Shown here in pieces: positions 1 to 8,497 of a stretch of DNA of 64,000 nucleotides. The DNA is from Brevibacillus_D fluminis_A (lineage in GTDB: Bacteria; Bacillota; Bacilli; Brevibacillales; Brevibacillaceae), in contig NZ_CM125436.1 in assembly GCF_052072235.1 (NCBI RefSeq), forward strand, positions 5,698,001 through 5,762,000. The letters run 5' to 3'. Position numbers and translations under genes: made by a program. The number at the start of each line of letters is the position of its first letter. The stretch's first letter is position 1. The notes beneath the pieces were generated by a model. It made no database searches and was not told where the DNA came from. It saw only the letters and a program-made list of their open reading frames with translations.

Positions 1-1502
1 GTTGATTGCGGCTCATCCGAACCCCAAATTTGCAAGTTGCGCGCGAACACGATCACCTTGACGGGGAATCGGACGCGCACATAGCTCGCCTCCATCTCCG
101 GCAGACTGACCATCATGGTATGGTTCATCGGGGTCATGTCAGACGGAGAAAAATCGTTAGTCACACTCCCCGCATACCACCAAACTTTCCCGTCCTGGGA
201 CAGCTCGACCTCCATGCCGGGCGGCAGCTCGACACCTGACTTGCGCTCTTGGCGGAATGTGAGCAGAATGTGCGAAATTCGCTTCGCCTCAGGCAAGGCC
301 ACCGTCACTTCCCGACCAATCTGGCGGAAATAGCCTGTCCATGCGTCCGATGGCTTGGTCAACCCGCCCACCGGTCCGGGGTATTTTTTCTCCATATCGC
401 TCAAAAACGTATCAACAGGTCCTGTCGTCTGAATGGAAGTAAAACTATCAGGTCCGTAATTCGTAAATCCTTCTTCCGCTAACCAGTCCGTCGGCAGCGT
501 GTTCTTTTGTTCGGTCGATGCCGCTGCCTCCCCTTCTTTCGGGGTGCCGTCCGGCGTAATCTCCACGGGGATGGTGACACTTTTTTGCCCGACGGTAACC
601 GTAATCGTCCCTTTCCCCGCTTTCGGTCCGGCAATAAACGTTCCGTCAGACAAGATCCGGCCAACCTCCGCCTGGTCAAAAGAAAAGATCGGGGAAAAAT
701 ACAGCTTTTCGCCGTCTTTCGGCGTCACATGAATCTGTTCGCTCGTCCCTGCTACCATCGTCAGCTTGGACTTGTCCACTTCAAAATCGACCTTGGCGAG
801 CTTTGCCTGTCTTGCCGCGAAAATACGGTCGGCAATGACGGCAGCCTCTCCCCGTGAAACGACACGAGTCGGCGAAAACAGGCCATTGTTCCCCTGCATC
901 CATTTGATCGATGTGACAGCGGCTACCGCATCCAGGGCATAATCAGCGATTTCCTGCTCATCCTGGTACGCCACCGTCGCTGTGCCTTTCGGAGCTTTTT
1001 CCCCGGCCAGCTCCATCAACCGGTGAAGCACCACGGCCAGCTCTTGGCGTGTCATGCTGTCTCTGGCGCCGAATGTTGCTTCACTTCTTCCTTTGATGAT
1101 TCCCGCTTCTGCCAAAGTCGCGACATAGGCTCCCTGCAGCCCCTCATGCGGGACGTCCTCGAATTGCGGCTCAGCCTGCGCATTCGGCTGCAAGCCAACG
1201 ATTTTTGCCAGCAATGTGGCCGCATCCAGTCGGGAAATCGGGTCGTTCGGTCTGAATTTCCCATCCCCTTTTCCACTCAAAAACTGATTGGCTGCAAGCT
1301 GTTCCACCGCTTTGCGGGCATAGCTGCCAGACAAATCGGTAAAAAGCACAGGTGCGGTGACATTCGACTCAGACGTTGCATTGGGTGTTCCGTTCATCGT
1401 CACCGGAGTGGTGCCCTCTGCTGCCCAGGCCGAATTGGCCAGGAGCGCCGCGCATAAGCCAAGCGCAGCGAGTTTACCGGCGAGATGCTTTCCTCGTTTC
1501 AT
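1..1502 (-). CDS. S-layer homology (SLH) surface protein with C-terminal discoidin-like domain (partial)
   Basis: The frame is open from the ATG at 1502 to the left edge (about 500 codons), so the C-terminus lies outside. A GGAGG site precedes the ATG. The first 28 or so residues form a signal peptide (MKRGK, hydrophobic core, ANSAWA-A cleavage region). Two to three SLH modules follow at about 50-235: 'FTDLSGSYARKAVEQL', 'GKFRPNDPISR' and 'TFGARDSMTRQELAVVL' are typical, and SLH repeats anchor proteins to pyruvylated cell-wall polymer. Residues about 255-315 look like an Ig-like/BIG2 segment. Residues about 365-500 resemble an F5/8-type C (discoidin) carbohydrate-binding domain ('ILLTFRQERKSG', 'VELSQDGKVWW', 'YVRVRFP'). 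No catalytic domain is visible in the part present. It is inferred to be a cell-surface adhesin or scaffold. Confidence 0.85.
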   Translation of the reverse strand, partial: MKRGKHLAGKLAALGLCAALLANSAWAAEGTTPVTMNGTPNATSESNVTAPVLFTDLSGSYARKAVEQLAANQFLSGKGDGKFRPNDPISRLDAATLLAKIVGLQPNAQAEPQFEDVPHEGLQGAYVATLAEAGIIKGRSEATFGARDSMTRQELAVVLHRLMELAGEKAPKGTATVAYQDEQEIADYALDAVAAVTSIKWMQGNNGLFSPTRVVSRGEAAVIADRIFAARQAKLAKVDFEVDKSKLTMVAGTSEQIHVTPKDGEKLYFSPIFSFDQAEVGRILSDGTFIAGPKAGKGTITVTVGQKSVTIPVEITPDGTPKEGEAAASTEQKNTLPTDWLAEEGFTNYGPDSFTSIQTTGPVDTFLSDMEKKYPGPVGGLTKPSDAWTGYFRQIGREVTVALPEAKRISHILLTFRQERKSGVELPPGMEVELSQDGKVWWYAGSVTNDFSPSDMTPMNHTMMVSLPEMEASYVRVRFPVKVIVFARNLQIWGSDEPQS

Positions 1503-1569
1503 GGTTCCTCCTCTTATCTGTAAAAAACTGGAGGGCACCGCTCATTTAGCGGCGCCTGCTGTACATGCA

Positions 1570-2736
1570 TCACTCTTCGTCCTGATTTGTTTCAGGCCGT
1601 TGGACTCTCGGCGGCTTAGGGCCGAAAAACTGATAGAAATCCACCTTGATGTTGCCGTTGTACAGCTTCCGTTTTTTGCTCGCCTGACGGCCGAAAAACT
1701 GTTCAAACTGCTCGTCGGAGGTGATGACGTAATGTGACCATGTATCCAGCTTGCCGAATACTTGTCCCATTTCGCGGTAAAGGCGTTCCACCTCGCGACG
1801 TTCGCTCAGCCGTTCGCCGTATGGCGGGTTACAGATGATATATCCGTATTTTTTCTTCGTCCGCAGCTCGTTCATCGCCATCCGCTGGAAGTGGATTTGA
1901 TCTTCGACGCCCGCTTCCAGCGCGTTTTCACGGGCGATGCGGAGCACTTCCTCGTCAATGTCGGTCCCGACAATCTCGAGCTTGCGGTCATACTGGGCCA
2001 AGTCATGCGTTTCCGCGCGCGCTTGGCGCCATACATCCTTGGGAATAATCGGCCAACTCTCCGAGGCGAACTCACGGTTCATTCCCGGGGCAATATTTTG
2101 CCCGATCAGCGCGGCTTCGATCGGAATCGTGCCGGACCCGCAAAACGGATCGATCAGCACGCGGTCCGGTTTCCAGCGCGACAACAGAATCAGCGCAGCC
2201 GCCATCGTTTCCTTCAATGGCGCAGTCCCGATCCGTTCGCGGTATCCCCGTTTATGTAAGCCTGTTCCGGAGGTATCGATCGTCAATGTTGCAATATCTT
2301 TCAGAAGCGCCACTTCAATCTTGAAGAGCGGCCCCTGCTCTTCGAACCAGTCTTGCTTGTACGTTTTCTTCAGGCTTTCCACCACTGCTTTTTTTACGAT
2401 CGCCTGGCAGTCTGAAATGCTGAAGAGCGTTGATTTGACCGATTTTCCCTCCACAGGAAACGTTGCGTTCGCCGGAATCCAGTCGGACCACGGCAACGCC
2501 TTTGTCTGCTCGAACAGCTCGTCAAAGGTCGTCGCGCGGAATTCCCCGATCTTCACACGAACGCGGTCTGCCGTGCGCAGCCACAGATTGGAGCGGGCAA
2601 TCGCGGACAGGTCAGCGGTATACATGACTTTACCGTTCTCTACCTTGACGTCCGTATAGCCCAAATGTTTCACTTCTTCCGCAACAACCGACTCCAAACC
2701 AAAGGTGGCGGTGGCAATCAATTCAACTTTTTGCAT
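1570..2736 (-). CDS. THUMP-domain class I SAM-dependent rRNA methyltransferase (RlmL/YpsC type)
   Basis: A 388-residue protein. An N-terminal ferredoxin-like/THUMP RNA-binding region (about 1-160) is followed by a Rossmann methyltransferase domain. The SAM-binding motif DPFCGSGT lies at 196-203 and the amino-group methylation motif NPPYGERL at 303-310. This NPPY motif marks N2-guanine or N6-adenine methylation, and the family modifies 23S rRNA. The start chosen is the internal ATG at 2736, preceded by AGGAGT, because residues upstream of it in the longer frame do not belong to the family. It is divergent from the GNAT gene at 2863. Substrate base is inferred from family (m2G of 23S rRNA is likeliest). 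Confidence 0.9.
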   Translation of the reverse strand: MQKVELIATATFGLESVVAEEVKHLGYTDVKVENGKVMYTADLSAIARSNLWLRTADRVRVKIGEFRATTFDELFEQTKALPWSDWIPANATFPVEGKSVKSTLFSISDCQAIVKKAVVESLKKTYKQDWFEEQGPLFKIEVALLKDIATLTIDTSGTGLHKRGYRERIGTAPLKETMAAALILLSRWKPDRVLIDPFCGSGTIPIEAALIGQNIAPGMNREFASESWPIIPKDVWRQARAETHDLAQYDRKLEIVGTDIDEEVLRIARENALEAGVEDQIHFQRMAMNELRTKKKYGYIICNPPYGERLSERREVERLYREMGQVFGKLDTWSHYVITSDEQFEQFFGRQASKKRKLYNGNIKVDFYQFFGPKPPRVQRPETNQDEE

Positions 2737-2786
2737 ACTCCATACTCCTGTCCTTGGGTGTGTTATCCCACTACTCACTATACCAT

Positions 2787-2839
2787 GACTATCATACCCG
2801 AATGAAACCGTGCGTGGTACAATACTATGCATGATAGTC
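2787..2839. promoter_or_regulatory. Inverted repeat in a divergent intergenic region
   Basis: GACTATCAT at 2787-2795 and its exact reverse complement ATGATAGTC at 2831-2839 flank the probable promoters of the divergent methyltransferase and GNAT genes. Arms of 9 bp are 35 bp apart. It could be an operator pair or chance; no hairpin-plus-T-run is present, so it is not a terminator. Confidence 0.3.
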
Positions 2840-2862
2840 TTTCATGAAAGGGAGTGAACCAT

Positions 2863-3489
2863 GTGAGCATCCTGATCCGTTCTTATACGCTGAACGATTT
2901 TGACGGTCTTTTGGATGTGCAGCGAGAAGCATTTCCTCCGCCCTTCCCCGAAGAGCTTTGGTGGAGCCGCGAGCAAATCGCTGCCCATATCGAAACCTTT
3001 CCGGAAGGCGCGATGATTGCTGTACTCCCGGACGGAACCATCGCAGGATCGTCCACTTCGCTGATCATTCACTATGACGGAAAGCCACATACGTGGGCAC
3101 AAGTCGCGGACAATGGATATATACGCAAAAGTCACCAGCCTGATGGAGACAGCTTGTACGGCATCGATGTATGCGTGCGGCCGGCGTTTCGCAAATTAGG
3201 CGTAGCCAAAGCTTTATACGAGGCACGCAAGCAATTGGTCACACAATTGGGCCTCAAACGTTTTCTCGCGGGATGCCGCATTCCCGGCTATCATCAACAT
3301 GCCGCTCACATGAGCGGTCAAGCGTATGTGGAGCGGGTCGTCCGAGGCGAGCTTTACGATCAAGTGCTCAGCTTCATGCTCAAACAGGGCCTGACCCCGA
3401 TTCAGATTCTCGAAAACTATGTAGAAGACGAGGAATCTCTCAACAAAGCCGTTTTGGTGGAATGGAGAAACCCCGCTATAAAGGAGTGA
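2863..3489 (+). CDS. GNAT family N-acetyltransferase, partner of the downstream nitrilase-like gene
   Basis: A 208-residue acetyl-CoA-dependent N-acetyltransferase fold. The cofactor-binding region is the segment around 'VCVRPAFRKLGVAKALYEARK'-like residues 102-122 (R-x-x-G-x-A form). A start at GTG 2863 is preferred over GTG 2854, since GGGAG sits 8 bases before it. The stop is 10 bases before the nitrilase-like ATG, and the AAGGAG site for that gene overlaps this gene's end, so the pair is co-translated. In some Bacilli (B. subtilis YhcX) a GNAT domain of this type is fused to a nitrilase domain in one protein; here they are separate. Substrate unknown. Confidence 0.85.
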   Translation: MSILIRSYTLNDFDGLLDVQREAFPPPFPEELWWSREQIAAHIETFPEGAMIAVLPDGTIAGSSTSLIIHYDGKPHTWAQVADNGYIRKSHQPDGDSLYGIDVCVRPAFRKLGVAKALYEARKQLVTQLGLKRFLAGCRIPGYHQHAAHMSGQAYVERVVRGELYDQVLSFMLKQGLTPIQILENYVEDEESLNKAVLVEWRNPAIKE

Positions 3490-3499
3490 GCCGCTTACG

Positions 3500-4375
3500 A
3501 TGGCAAAGACGACAATCGGTTCCGTACAATATGAAATCGGTCCGCTGCAAGCAAAAGAAGCATTCTGGGACCAGGTAAACGCGCATGTGCGAACGGCAAA
3601 AGAGAACGGCGTCAACCTGCTGATGTTCCCCGAGTACCTGACCGGCCATCTGCTGGCATTGGAGCCGGAGATGAGCACGCCGGATGCATGTGCATACCTG
3701 GATCGACACACAGACGAATATATGACGACATTTACCGAGATCAGCCGCCAGACAGGTATGACGATTCTCGGCGGAACCCATATCCATAAAGAAAATGACG
3801 GCTATCTGAACACGGCGTTCCTGTTCTTCCCGGACGGCCGGATCGAGCGCCAGACCAAGATTCACCCGACACCGGAGGAACGCCGTTCATGGTTCCTGAC
3901 AGCCGGTGACAGCTACAACGTGTATGATACCGAGCACGGCAAGCTGGCCATCCAGATTTGCTATGACATCGAATTTCCGGAAGGTTCGCGCATCGTCGCC
4001 GACATGGGCGCCGAAATCATTTTGTGCCCATCCTATACGGATACCGCAGCGGGCTATTGGCGCGTGCGCCATTGCTCCCAAGCCCGTGCGATCGAAAACC
4101 AGCTGTTCGTGGTGCTGGGCGGCATCGTCGGCGAGCTGCCGCACGTTCCGCAAATCGACGCCGGCTACTGCCAGGCAGGCTTTTTTGCGCCAAGCGACCA
4201 CCCCTTCCCGGCAAGCGGTACGCTGGCCGTCGGGGAAACCAATAAAAACAGCGTGATCATCCATACGCTTGATTTGGATTTGCTTCAGGAGAATCGCAAA
4301 AATGGCGGTGTCTCCCCTTATTTCGACCGCAAAACCGCCTTGTACGACCGCTATCGGACGAATTCCAAGGCATAA
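3500..4375 (+). CDS. Carbon-nitrogen hydrolase (nitrilase superfamily)
   Basis: A 291-residue nitrilase-fold amidohydrolase. The catalytic triad is visible: Glu45 in FPEYLTG, Lys120 in QTKIHPT and Cys154 in QICYDIEFPE. These match the invariant Glu-Lys-Cys of the superfamily, which hydrolyses amides, carbamoyls or nitriles through a Cys thioester. It is full length for a single-domain member. An AAGGAG site lies 13 bases before the ATG. It forms a two-gene operon with the GNAT gene and ends at a strong terminator. The natural substrate cannot be told from sequence; the fused YhcX homologue is also poorly characterised. Confidence 0.9.
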   Translation: MAKTTIGSVQYEIGPLQAKEAFWDQVNAHVRTAKENGVNLLMFPEYLTGHLLALEPEMSTPDACAYLDRHTDEYMTTFTEISRQTGMTILGGTHIHKENDGYLNTAFLFFPDGRIERQTKIHPTPEERRSWFLTAGDSYNVYDTEHGKLAIQICYDIEFPEGSRIVADMGAEIILCPSYTDTAAGYWRVRHCSQARAIENQLFVVLGGIVGELPHVPQIDAGYCQAGFFAPSDHPFPASGTLAVGETNKNSVIIHTLDLDLLQENRKNGGVSPYFDRKTALYDRYRTNSKA

Positions 4376-4384
4376 CAAAAAAAG

Positions 4385-4435
4385 AAAAGCGGATGTGTCC
4401 CCGATTTTTCCGAGGCGCATCCGCTTGTTTTTTAA
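4385..4435. terminator. Bidirectional intrinsic terminator
   Basis: AAGCGGATG and CATCCGCTT pair across about 22 bases, with A- and T-runs on both sides. It serves the nitrilase-like gene (+) and the convergent tandem-GNAT gene (-), whose stop lies inside it. Confidence 0.85.
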
Positions 4436-5313
4436 AGCTCTTTTCGCATATAGACCTGCTCCATCGCGGGAGTGAACCCGGCAGAGCCAAGTGCCTGGAC
4501 AACGCGCTCCTTCGATGCCGGCAGGTTAAATGTCGTGCGCTTGCACGCCGCATCCCACGGGGCAAACACGTGCGACAGTGCGAGACGCACGATTTCGTCC
4601 GCCTGCTCATGTCCCGGCCGCGCTTCGCACTGAAGCAAGCTGATCTGCAGCAGTTTGCCCGCTTCATCAAAACTCCGCTTGTAAATGGCGTAGCCAGCCT
4701 CTTGTCCGGCCGCATCCAGCACAATCAGCGATTCCCCGTCCCGAACGCCTTGCCATTGGGTCTGCCAAGGATACATCGTGTCAGAGAAGCCGAGATGACG
4801 CACATCCTGCGGAATGCCGTGCTTCACCGTAAAAGGCAGCTGCTCTGCCCCGGCAAACGGATTGGTCTCGAACGCTTCTGTATGTTGCAGGAAAAGCAAC
4901 TGATCGATAATCTCATAGCCCATTTGCTGATACAGCGCGATCGCTTTCTCGTTTTGACGAAACGCTTCGAGAATCGCCACCTCGATGCCCGCTTCCTCAT
5001 ACAGCCCGATCAGCGCTTTCATCATTTCCCGTCCGACACCTTGTTTTCGGTATGCCGATGCGACACCGGTTCCGCCGTTCCACGCTACTTTTTTCCCGTC
5101 AATCGTGCGGACACCGCTCAGGATCAATCCGACTGGCTGATCGTCTTGGAAAGCCACAATGGATAAATCCGATGACAAGCCTTCATACGCAAAACGGGTA
5201 ATAAATCGGTCAACCGTCGTCGTCGCATCAAAAAAATAGCCTTCAAAGCCTTTGTTCCATGCCTCCACTGCTTGAAGAAACGTGCATTCGCTCAATTTTT
5301 TGATCGTAACCAC
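4432..5313 (-). CDS. Tandem GNAT N-acetyltransferase
   Basis: A 293-residue protein with two GNAT folds. The first (about 1-150) carries the acetyl-CoA loop in 'RKQGVGREMM'; the second (about 155-290) is more diverged and may only support the fold or bind substrate. The GTG start at 5313 is chosen because GGAGGG lies 7 bases upstream of it; an upstream ATG at 5346 has no such site. The gene stands alone, divergent from the response regulator at 5491 and convergent with the nitrilase-like gene. Substrate unknown. Confidence 0.8.
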   Translation of the reverse strand: MVTIKKLSECTFLQAVEAWNKGFEGYFFDATTTVDRFITRFAYEGLSSDLSIVAFQDDQPVGLILSGVRTIDGKKVAWNGGTGVASAYRKQGVGREMMKALIGLYEEAGIEVAILEAFRQNEKAIALYQQMGYEIIDQLLFLQHTEAFETNPFAGAEQLPFTVKHGIPQDVRHLGFSDTMYPWQTQWQGVRDGESLIVLDAAGQEAGYAIYKRSFDEAGKLLQISLLQCEARPGHEQADEIVRLALSHVFAPWDAACKRTTFNLPASKERVVQALGSAGFTPAMEQVYMRKEL

Positions 5314-5490
5314 TTCGCAGCCCTCCGATAAAATATTTTTTATCAATTGATTTCACTTTAATCCAAATTATCAAAAAACACAACTCCCCTGTTTGCTTTT
5401 TTTTACAACAGGGATAAGCATTGTCATCACGGCTGATCTGTATAAAAATAGTAGCAGACAAATGACAAGCTGTTAGGAGAACACGTTGTT

Positions 5491-6186
5491 ATGAACAAAA
5501 GTGTCTTGATCATTGACGATGACAAAGAGATCGTGGATCTTCTGGATGTTTACTTGCGGAATGAAGGCTATGACATTCATAAGGCTTATGATGGTGAAGA
5601 AGCGTTGGCCAAGCTCGCTGCGGAGCGAATCGACGTCATGGTGCTGGATGTGATGATGCCCAAGCTTAACGGGCTGGAGGTATGCAAGCAGGTGCGCAAA
5701 ACCTCCAATATCCCGATTCTCATGCTGAGCGCCAAGGCGGAGGACATGGACAAGATCATCGGCTTGATGACAGGCGCCGACGATTACATGATCAAGCCTT
5801 TTAATCCGTTGGAGCTGGTGGTGCGCGTCAAAGCCTTGCTGCGCCGCGCCTCCTTCCAAAGCAGTGCGCCACAGGTAAGCAGCGATGATTGCATTCGGAT
5901 TCATTCGTTGGAAATCAGCAAAAAAAATCATACGGTCAAGGTGGAAAACGAGTTCATCAAGCTGACATCGATCGAATTCGATATTTTGTACCTGCTTGCC
6001 AGCCATCCTGGCCGGGTGTACAGCTCCGATGAAATTTTTGAACTGGTGTGGAAAGAAAACGGCGCGGGCTTGAGCAAAACGGTCATGGTTCATATCAGCA
6101 ACCTGCGGGAAAAGCTGGAAGAAGCGACAAACGGGGAGAAGCTGATTCAAACCGTTTGGGGCGTGGGGTACAAAATTGAAAAATAA
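5491..6186 (+). CDS. OmpR/PhoB-family response regulator (VanR-like)
   Basis: A 231-residue two-domain regulator. The receiver domain (1-115) has the acidic pocket D9/D10, phosphoacceptor Asp53 in VLDVMMPKL and conserved Lys near 102 (MIKPF). The winged-helix DNA-binding domain (about 130-228) ends with 'TVWGVGYKIEK'. An AGGAGA site precedes the ATG. The gene overlaps the downstream kinase by 11 bases, so both are translated together. The next gene is a D,D-carboxypeptidase, and together with the VanR/VanS resemblance this suggests, as inference, a cell-envelope signal. Confidence 0.92.
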   Translation: MNKSVLIIDDDKEIVDLLDVYLRNEGYDIHKAYDGEEALAKLAAERIDVMVLDVMMPKLNGLEVCKQVRKTSNIPILMLSAKAEDMDKIIGLMTGADDYMIKPFNPLELVVRVKALLRRASFQSSAPQVSSDDCIRIHSLEISKKNHTVKVENEFIKLTSIEFDILYLLASHPGRVYSSDEIFELVWKENGAGLSKTVMVHISNLREKLEEATNGEKLIQTVWGVGYKIEK

Positions 6187-7351
6187 CCAGCTCGGCTTCC
6201 TGCTCTCCCTGCCCAAATGGCGTATCATCCGCATGCTGGTCCTTTCCATTGGCCTGACGGCGTTGACCATCAGCCTGATGTACCGCATCGTGCTCAGCTT
6301 CATCGACAGTTCCATCACGCTGAGCGGTTTGCTTGATGCTTTCATCAGCCTTGTCGGCGCGGGAAAATTTTATCAACTGACCGAATCGCTCGGCGTCACC
6401 TTGCTGTATTATTTGTTTCTGTTCAGCATTTTTTTATTTTACCTCTACCTGTTTTACCGTTATGAAAAACGCAAATACGAGGAGCGCTGCCTGCAGCAGT
6501 TGATCACGGAGATCGGTTTCATTGCGGACGGCCATTTCGATCACCAGGTCTGCATCACCACGTACGGTAACGAGCATACCAAGCAATTGGCGAAAGACAT
6601 CAATCGACTTGTCGCCCAGCTGAAGCTCGCTGTTGAGGAGGAACGACGCTCCGAACAGGCGAAAAACGACCTGATCACCAACGTGTCGCACGATTTGCGC
6701 ACGCCTTTGACCTCGATCATCGGCTACCTCGGGCTCATCGAGCAAGACCGTTATAAAGACGAGCTGGAGCTGCGTTATTACATTCAGATCGCCTATCAAA
6801 AAGTGACGCGTTTAAACACGCTGATCAACGACTTGTTCGAATACACCCGTGTACAAAATACCGGTCTCGCCATCACCAAAATTCCGATCAACATGGCCGA
6901 AATGCTGGGCCAGCTGATCGTCCAGTTCCGCCTGCAGCTGCAAGAGGCGCAGATGGAATGCCGCTCCGACATCTCCATGGACAAGCTGATGGTGCTTGGG
7001 GACAGCAACAAGCTGGCGCGCGTATTCGAGAATTTGCTGCAAAACGCCATCCGCTACGGAAAAAGCGGCGGTTATGTCGACGTCTCTGCCCGCGAAGAGG
7101 ACGAGCATATCGTCATCGATGTGACCAATTATGGCGAACCGATCCCCAGCATCGATCTGCCGCACATTTTTGAGCGCTTTTACCGTATTGAAAAATCGCG
7201 TTCGGCGTATACCGGGGGAACCGGCCTGGGACTTGCGATCGCCAAAGGCATCATCGACCTGCATGAAGGCAGCATCACCGCCTACAGCGACTCGGAAAAA
7301 ACGATTTTTACCGTCAAATTGAAGAGTCTGAATGGAGCCGCCCCTTCTTAA
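6176..7351 (+). CDS. Membrane sensor histidine kinase (VanS-like)
   Basis: A 391-residue kinase. Two membrane segments (about 17-42 and 72-95) bracket a very short external loop of about 30 residues, so it probably senses within or near the membrane. HAMP-like linker at about 96-150 is followed by the phosphoacceptor His172 in NVSHDLRTPLT. The ATPase domain has an N-box (NLLQNAIRYG), G1 and G2 (GGTGLGLAI). The start is a TTG at 6176 that overlaps the regulator gene, with GTGGGG upstream; a later start would remove membrane segment 1. The stop is embedded in the terminator stem. Confidence 0.9.
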   Translation: MKNNQLGFLLSLPKWRIIRMLVLSIGLTALTISLMYRIVLSFIDSSITLSGLLDAFISLVGAGKFYQLTESLGVTLLYYLFLFSIFLFYLYLFYRYEKRKYEERCLQQLITEIGFIADGHFDHQVCITTYGNEHTKQLAKDINRLVAQLKLAVEEERRSEQAKNDLITNVSHDLRTPLTSIIGYLGLIEQDRYKDELELRYYIQIAYQKVTRLNTLINDLFEYTRVQNTGLAITKIPINMAEMLGQLIVQFRLQLQEAQMECRSDISMDKLMVLGDSNKLARVFENLLQNAIRYGKSGGYVDVSAREEDEHIVIDVTNYGEPIPSIDLPHIFERFYRIEKSRSAYTGGTGLGLAIAKGIIDLHEGSITAYSDSEKTIFTVKLKSLNGAAPS

Positions 7352-7367
7352 AAAGGGGCTTATTTTT
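7340..7367 (+). terminator. Intrinsic terminator of the two-component operon
   Basis: GCCCCTT pairs with AAGGGGC, followed by TTATTTTTTT. The kinase stop codon lies in the loop. Confidence 0.8.
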
Positions 7368-7481
7368 TTAGGAAAATCTTTAGCTTTTCTTTACTTTTTC
7401 TTTCCGCCTTCTTGTACTTTGCCTTCTATACTGTTCCAAGTATGGAGCAAAGCGATTTTTTACAAGAAGGAGTTCAAGAGC

Positions 7482-8399
7482 ATGCAATTTTCTACCCGGC
7501 GCTTATTCCTTTTCATCCTGGTCCTCGTCATCTTGTTTGTTACCGTTCGCCATTGGCGTGAAAATACACCTACCGTCGTCGCAAAAGCAGCTGTTCTTAT
7601 GGACGCCAACACCGGCAAGCTGCTCTATTCCCTCAATAGCGACACTCCCTTGCCGCCTGCCAGCATGTCCAAAATGATGACGGAATACATCGTCCTGGAA
7701 AAAATTCATGACGGGTCGCTCAAATGGGATGACCGCGTCCCGATCACCCATGCACGGCTTGAAGAGGAAGCAGCCAAAATCGCCGTCCATCATGGAGACA
7801 CCTTAACCATCCGCGATCTTTATCAGGCGATGGTCATCTCGTCCGCGAACAATGCAGCGGTGACGCTGGCGGAAAAAATCGCGGGCAGCGAGGCCAATTT
7901 CGCGGAGCTGATGAATCAGAAAGCGAAAGAACTGGGATTGTCCGACGATGCGCACTTTGTGAATGCAACCGGATTGGAAGGCACGCAATCGACCGTGATG
8001 ACCGCCCATGACGTCGCCCAGCTCGCCTACCGCTTGATCAACGATTACCCGGAAGTGCTGGAGACGACGCGGCTGTCCTCCACCCAGCTCGATTACGATG
8101 GCATCCGCGTGACCAGCACCAACATGATGCTCACGTCCAACAATCCCGATATTCAATTCGAAGGAGTAGACGGCCTCAAAACAGGCTATACCAACCAAGC
8201 CGGCTATTGCTTTGCAGGAACGGCCAAACTCGGAAACAAACGGCTGATTTCCGTCGTCATGGGTGCATCCGACGAGACGGCACGCTTTATCGAGACGAAG
8301 AAACTGCTCGCGTACGGCTTTGAAAAATGGTACATTCCGCCGTTTCTGACCAACATTCATCAGTTCATCAATACGTACATCCGACACGTGGGCGTATAG
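7482..8399 (+). CDS. D-alanyl-D-alanine carboxypeptidase (DacA/DacF-like, short form)
   Basis: A 305-residue class-C low-molecular-weight PBP that trims the terminal D-Ala of peptidoglycan stem peptides outside the membrane. The N-terminal hydrophobic stretch at 8-22 is a signal sequence or anchor. All three active-site motifs are present: S61-M-S-K64, SAN at about 119-121 (ISSANN) and KTG near 235 (GLKTGYT). The ATG at 7482 follows AAGAAGGAG by 9 bases; the longer open frame from 7332 is not used. It ends soon after the KTG region, so the C-terminal beta-rich domain and membrane-anchoring helix of DacA/DacF are missing. The N-terminal segment may therefore stay uncleaved as the anchor. It follows the VanRS-like pair. 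Confidence 0.88.
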   Translation: MQFSTRRLFLFILVLVILFVTVRHWRENTPTVVAKAAVLMDANTGKLLYSLNSDTPLPPASMSKMMTEYIVLEKIHDGSLKWDDRVPITHARLEEEAAKIAVHHGDTLTIRDLYQAMVISSANNAAVTLAEKIAGSEANFAELMNQKAKELGLSDDAHFVNATGLEGTQSTVMTAHDVAQLAYRLINDYPEVLETTRLSSTQLDYDGIRVTSTNMMLTSNNPDIQFEGVDGLKTGYTNQAGYCFAGTAKLGNKRLISVVMGASDETARFIETKKLLAYGFEKWYIPPFLTNIHQFINTYIRHVGV

Positions 8400-8423
8400 A
8401 ACGTCACATCGCCCATTCGCGCT

Positions 8424-8452
8424 TTGTTCCCTCTCCCCGATCGTGGTATGAT
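8424..8452 (+). promoter_or_regulatory. Probable sigma-A promoter of the thiamine pyrophosphokinase gene
   Basis: TTGTTC (8424-8429), 17-bp spacer, TATGAT (8447-8452), about 45 bp before the ATG at 8498. Confidence 0.55.
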
Positions 8453-8497
8453 CATTTCAAATCAACACGAACGTTAGAAACAAAGAGGGACGACAAC

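Noticed and set aside
8400..8497. TPP riboswitch before thiamine pyrophosphokinase
   Set aside because: The region is under 100 bp, holds a plain promoter and no CTGAGA-type thi-box.
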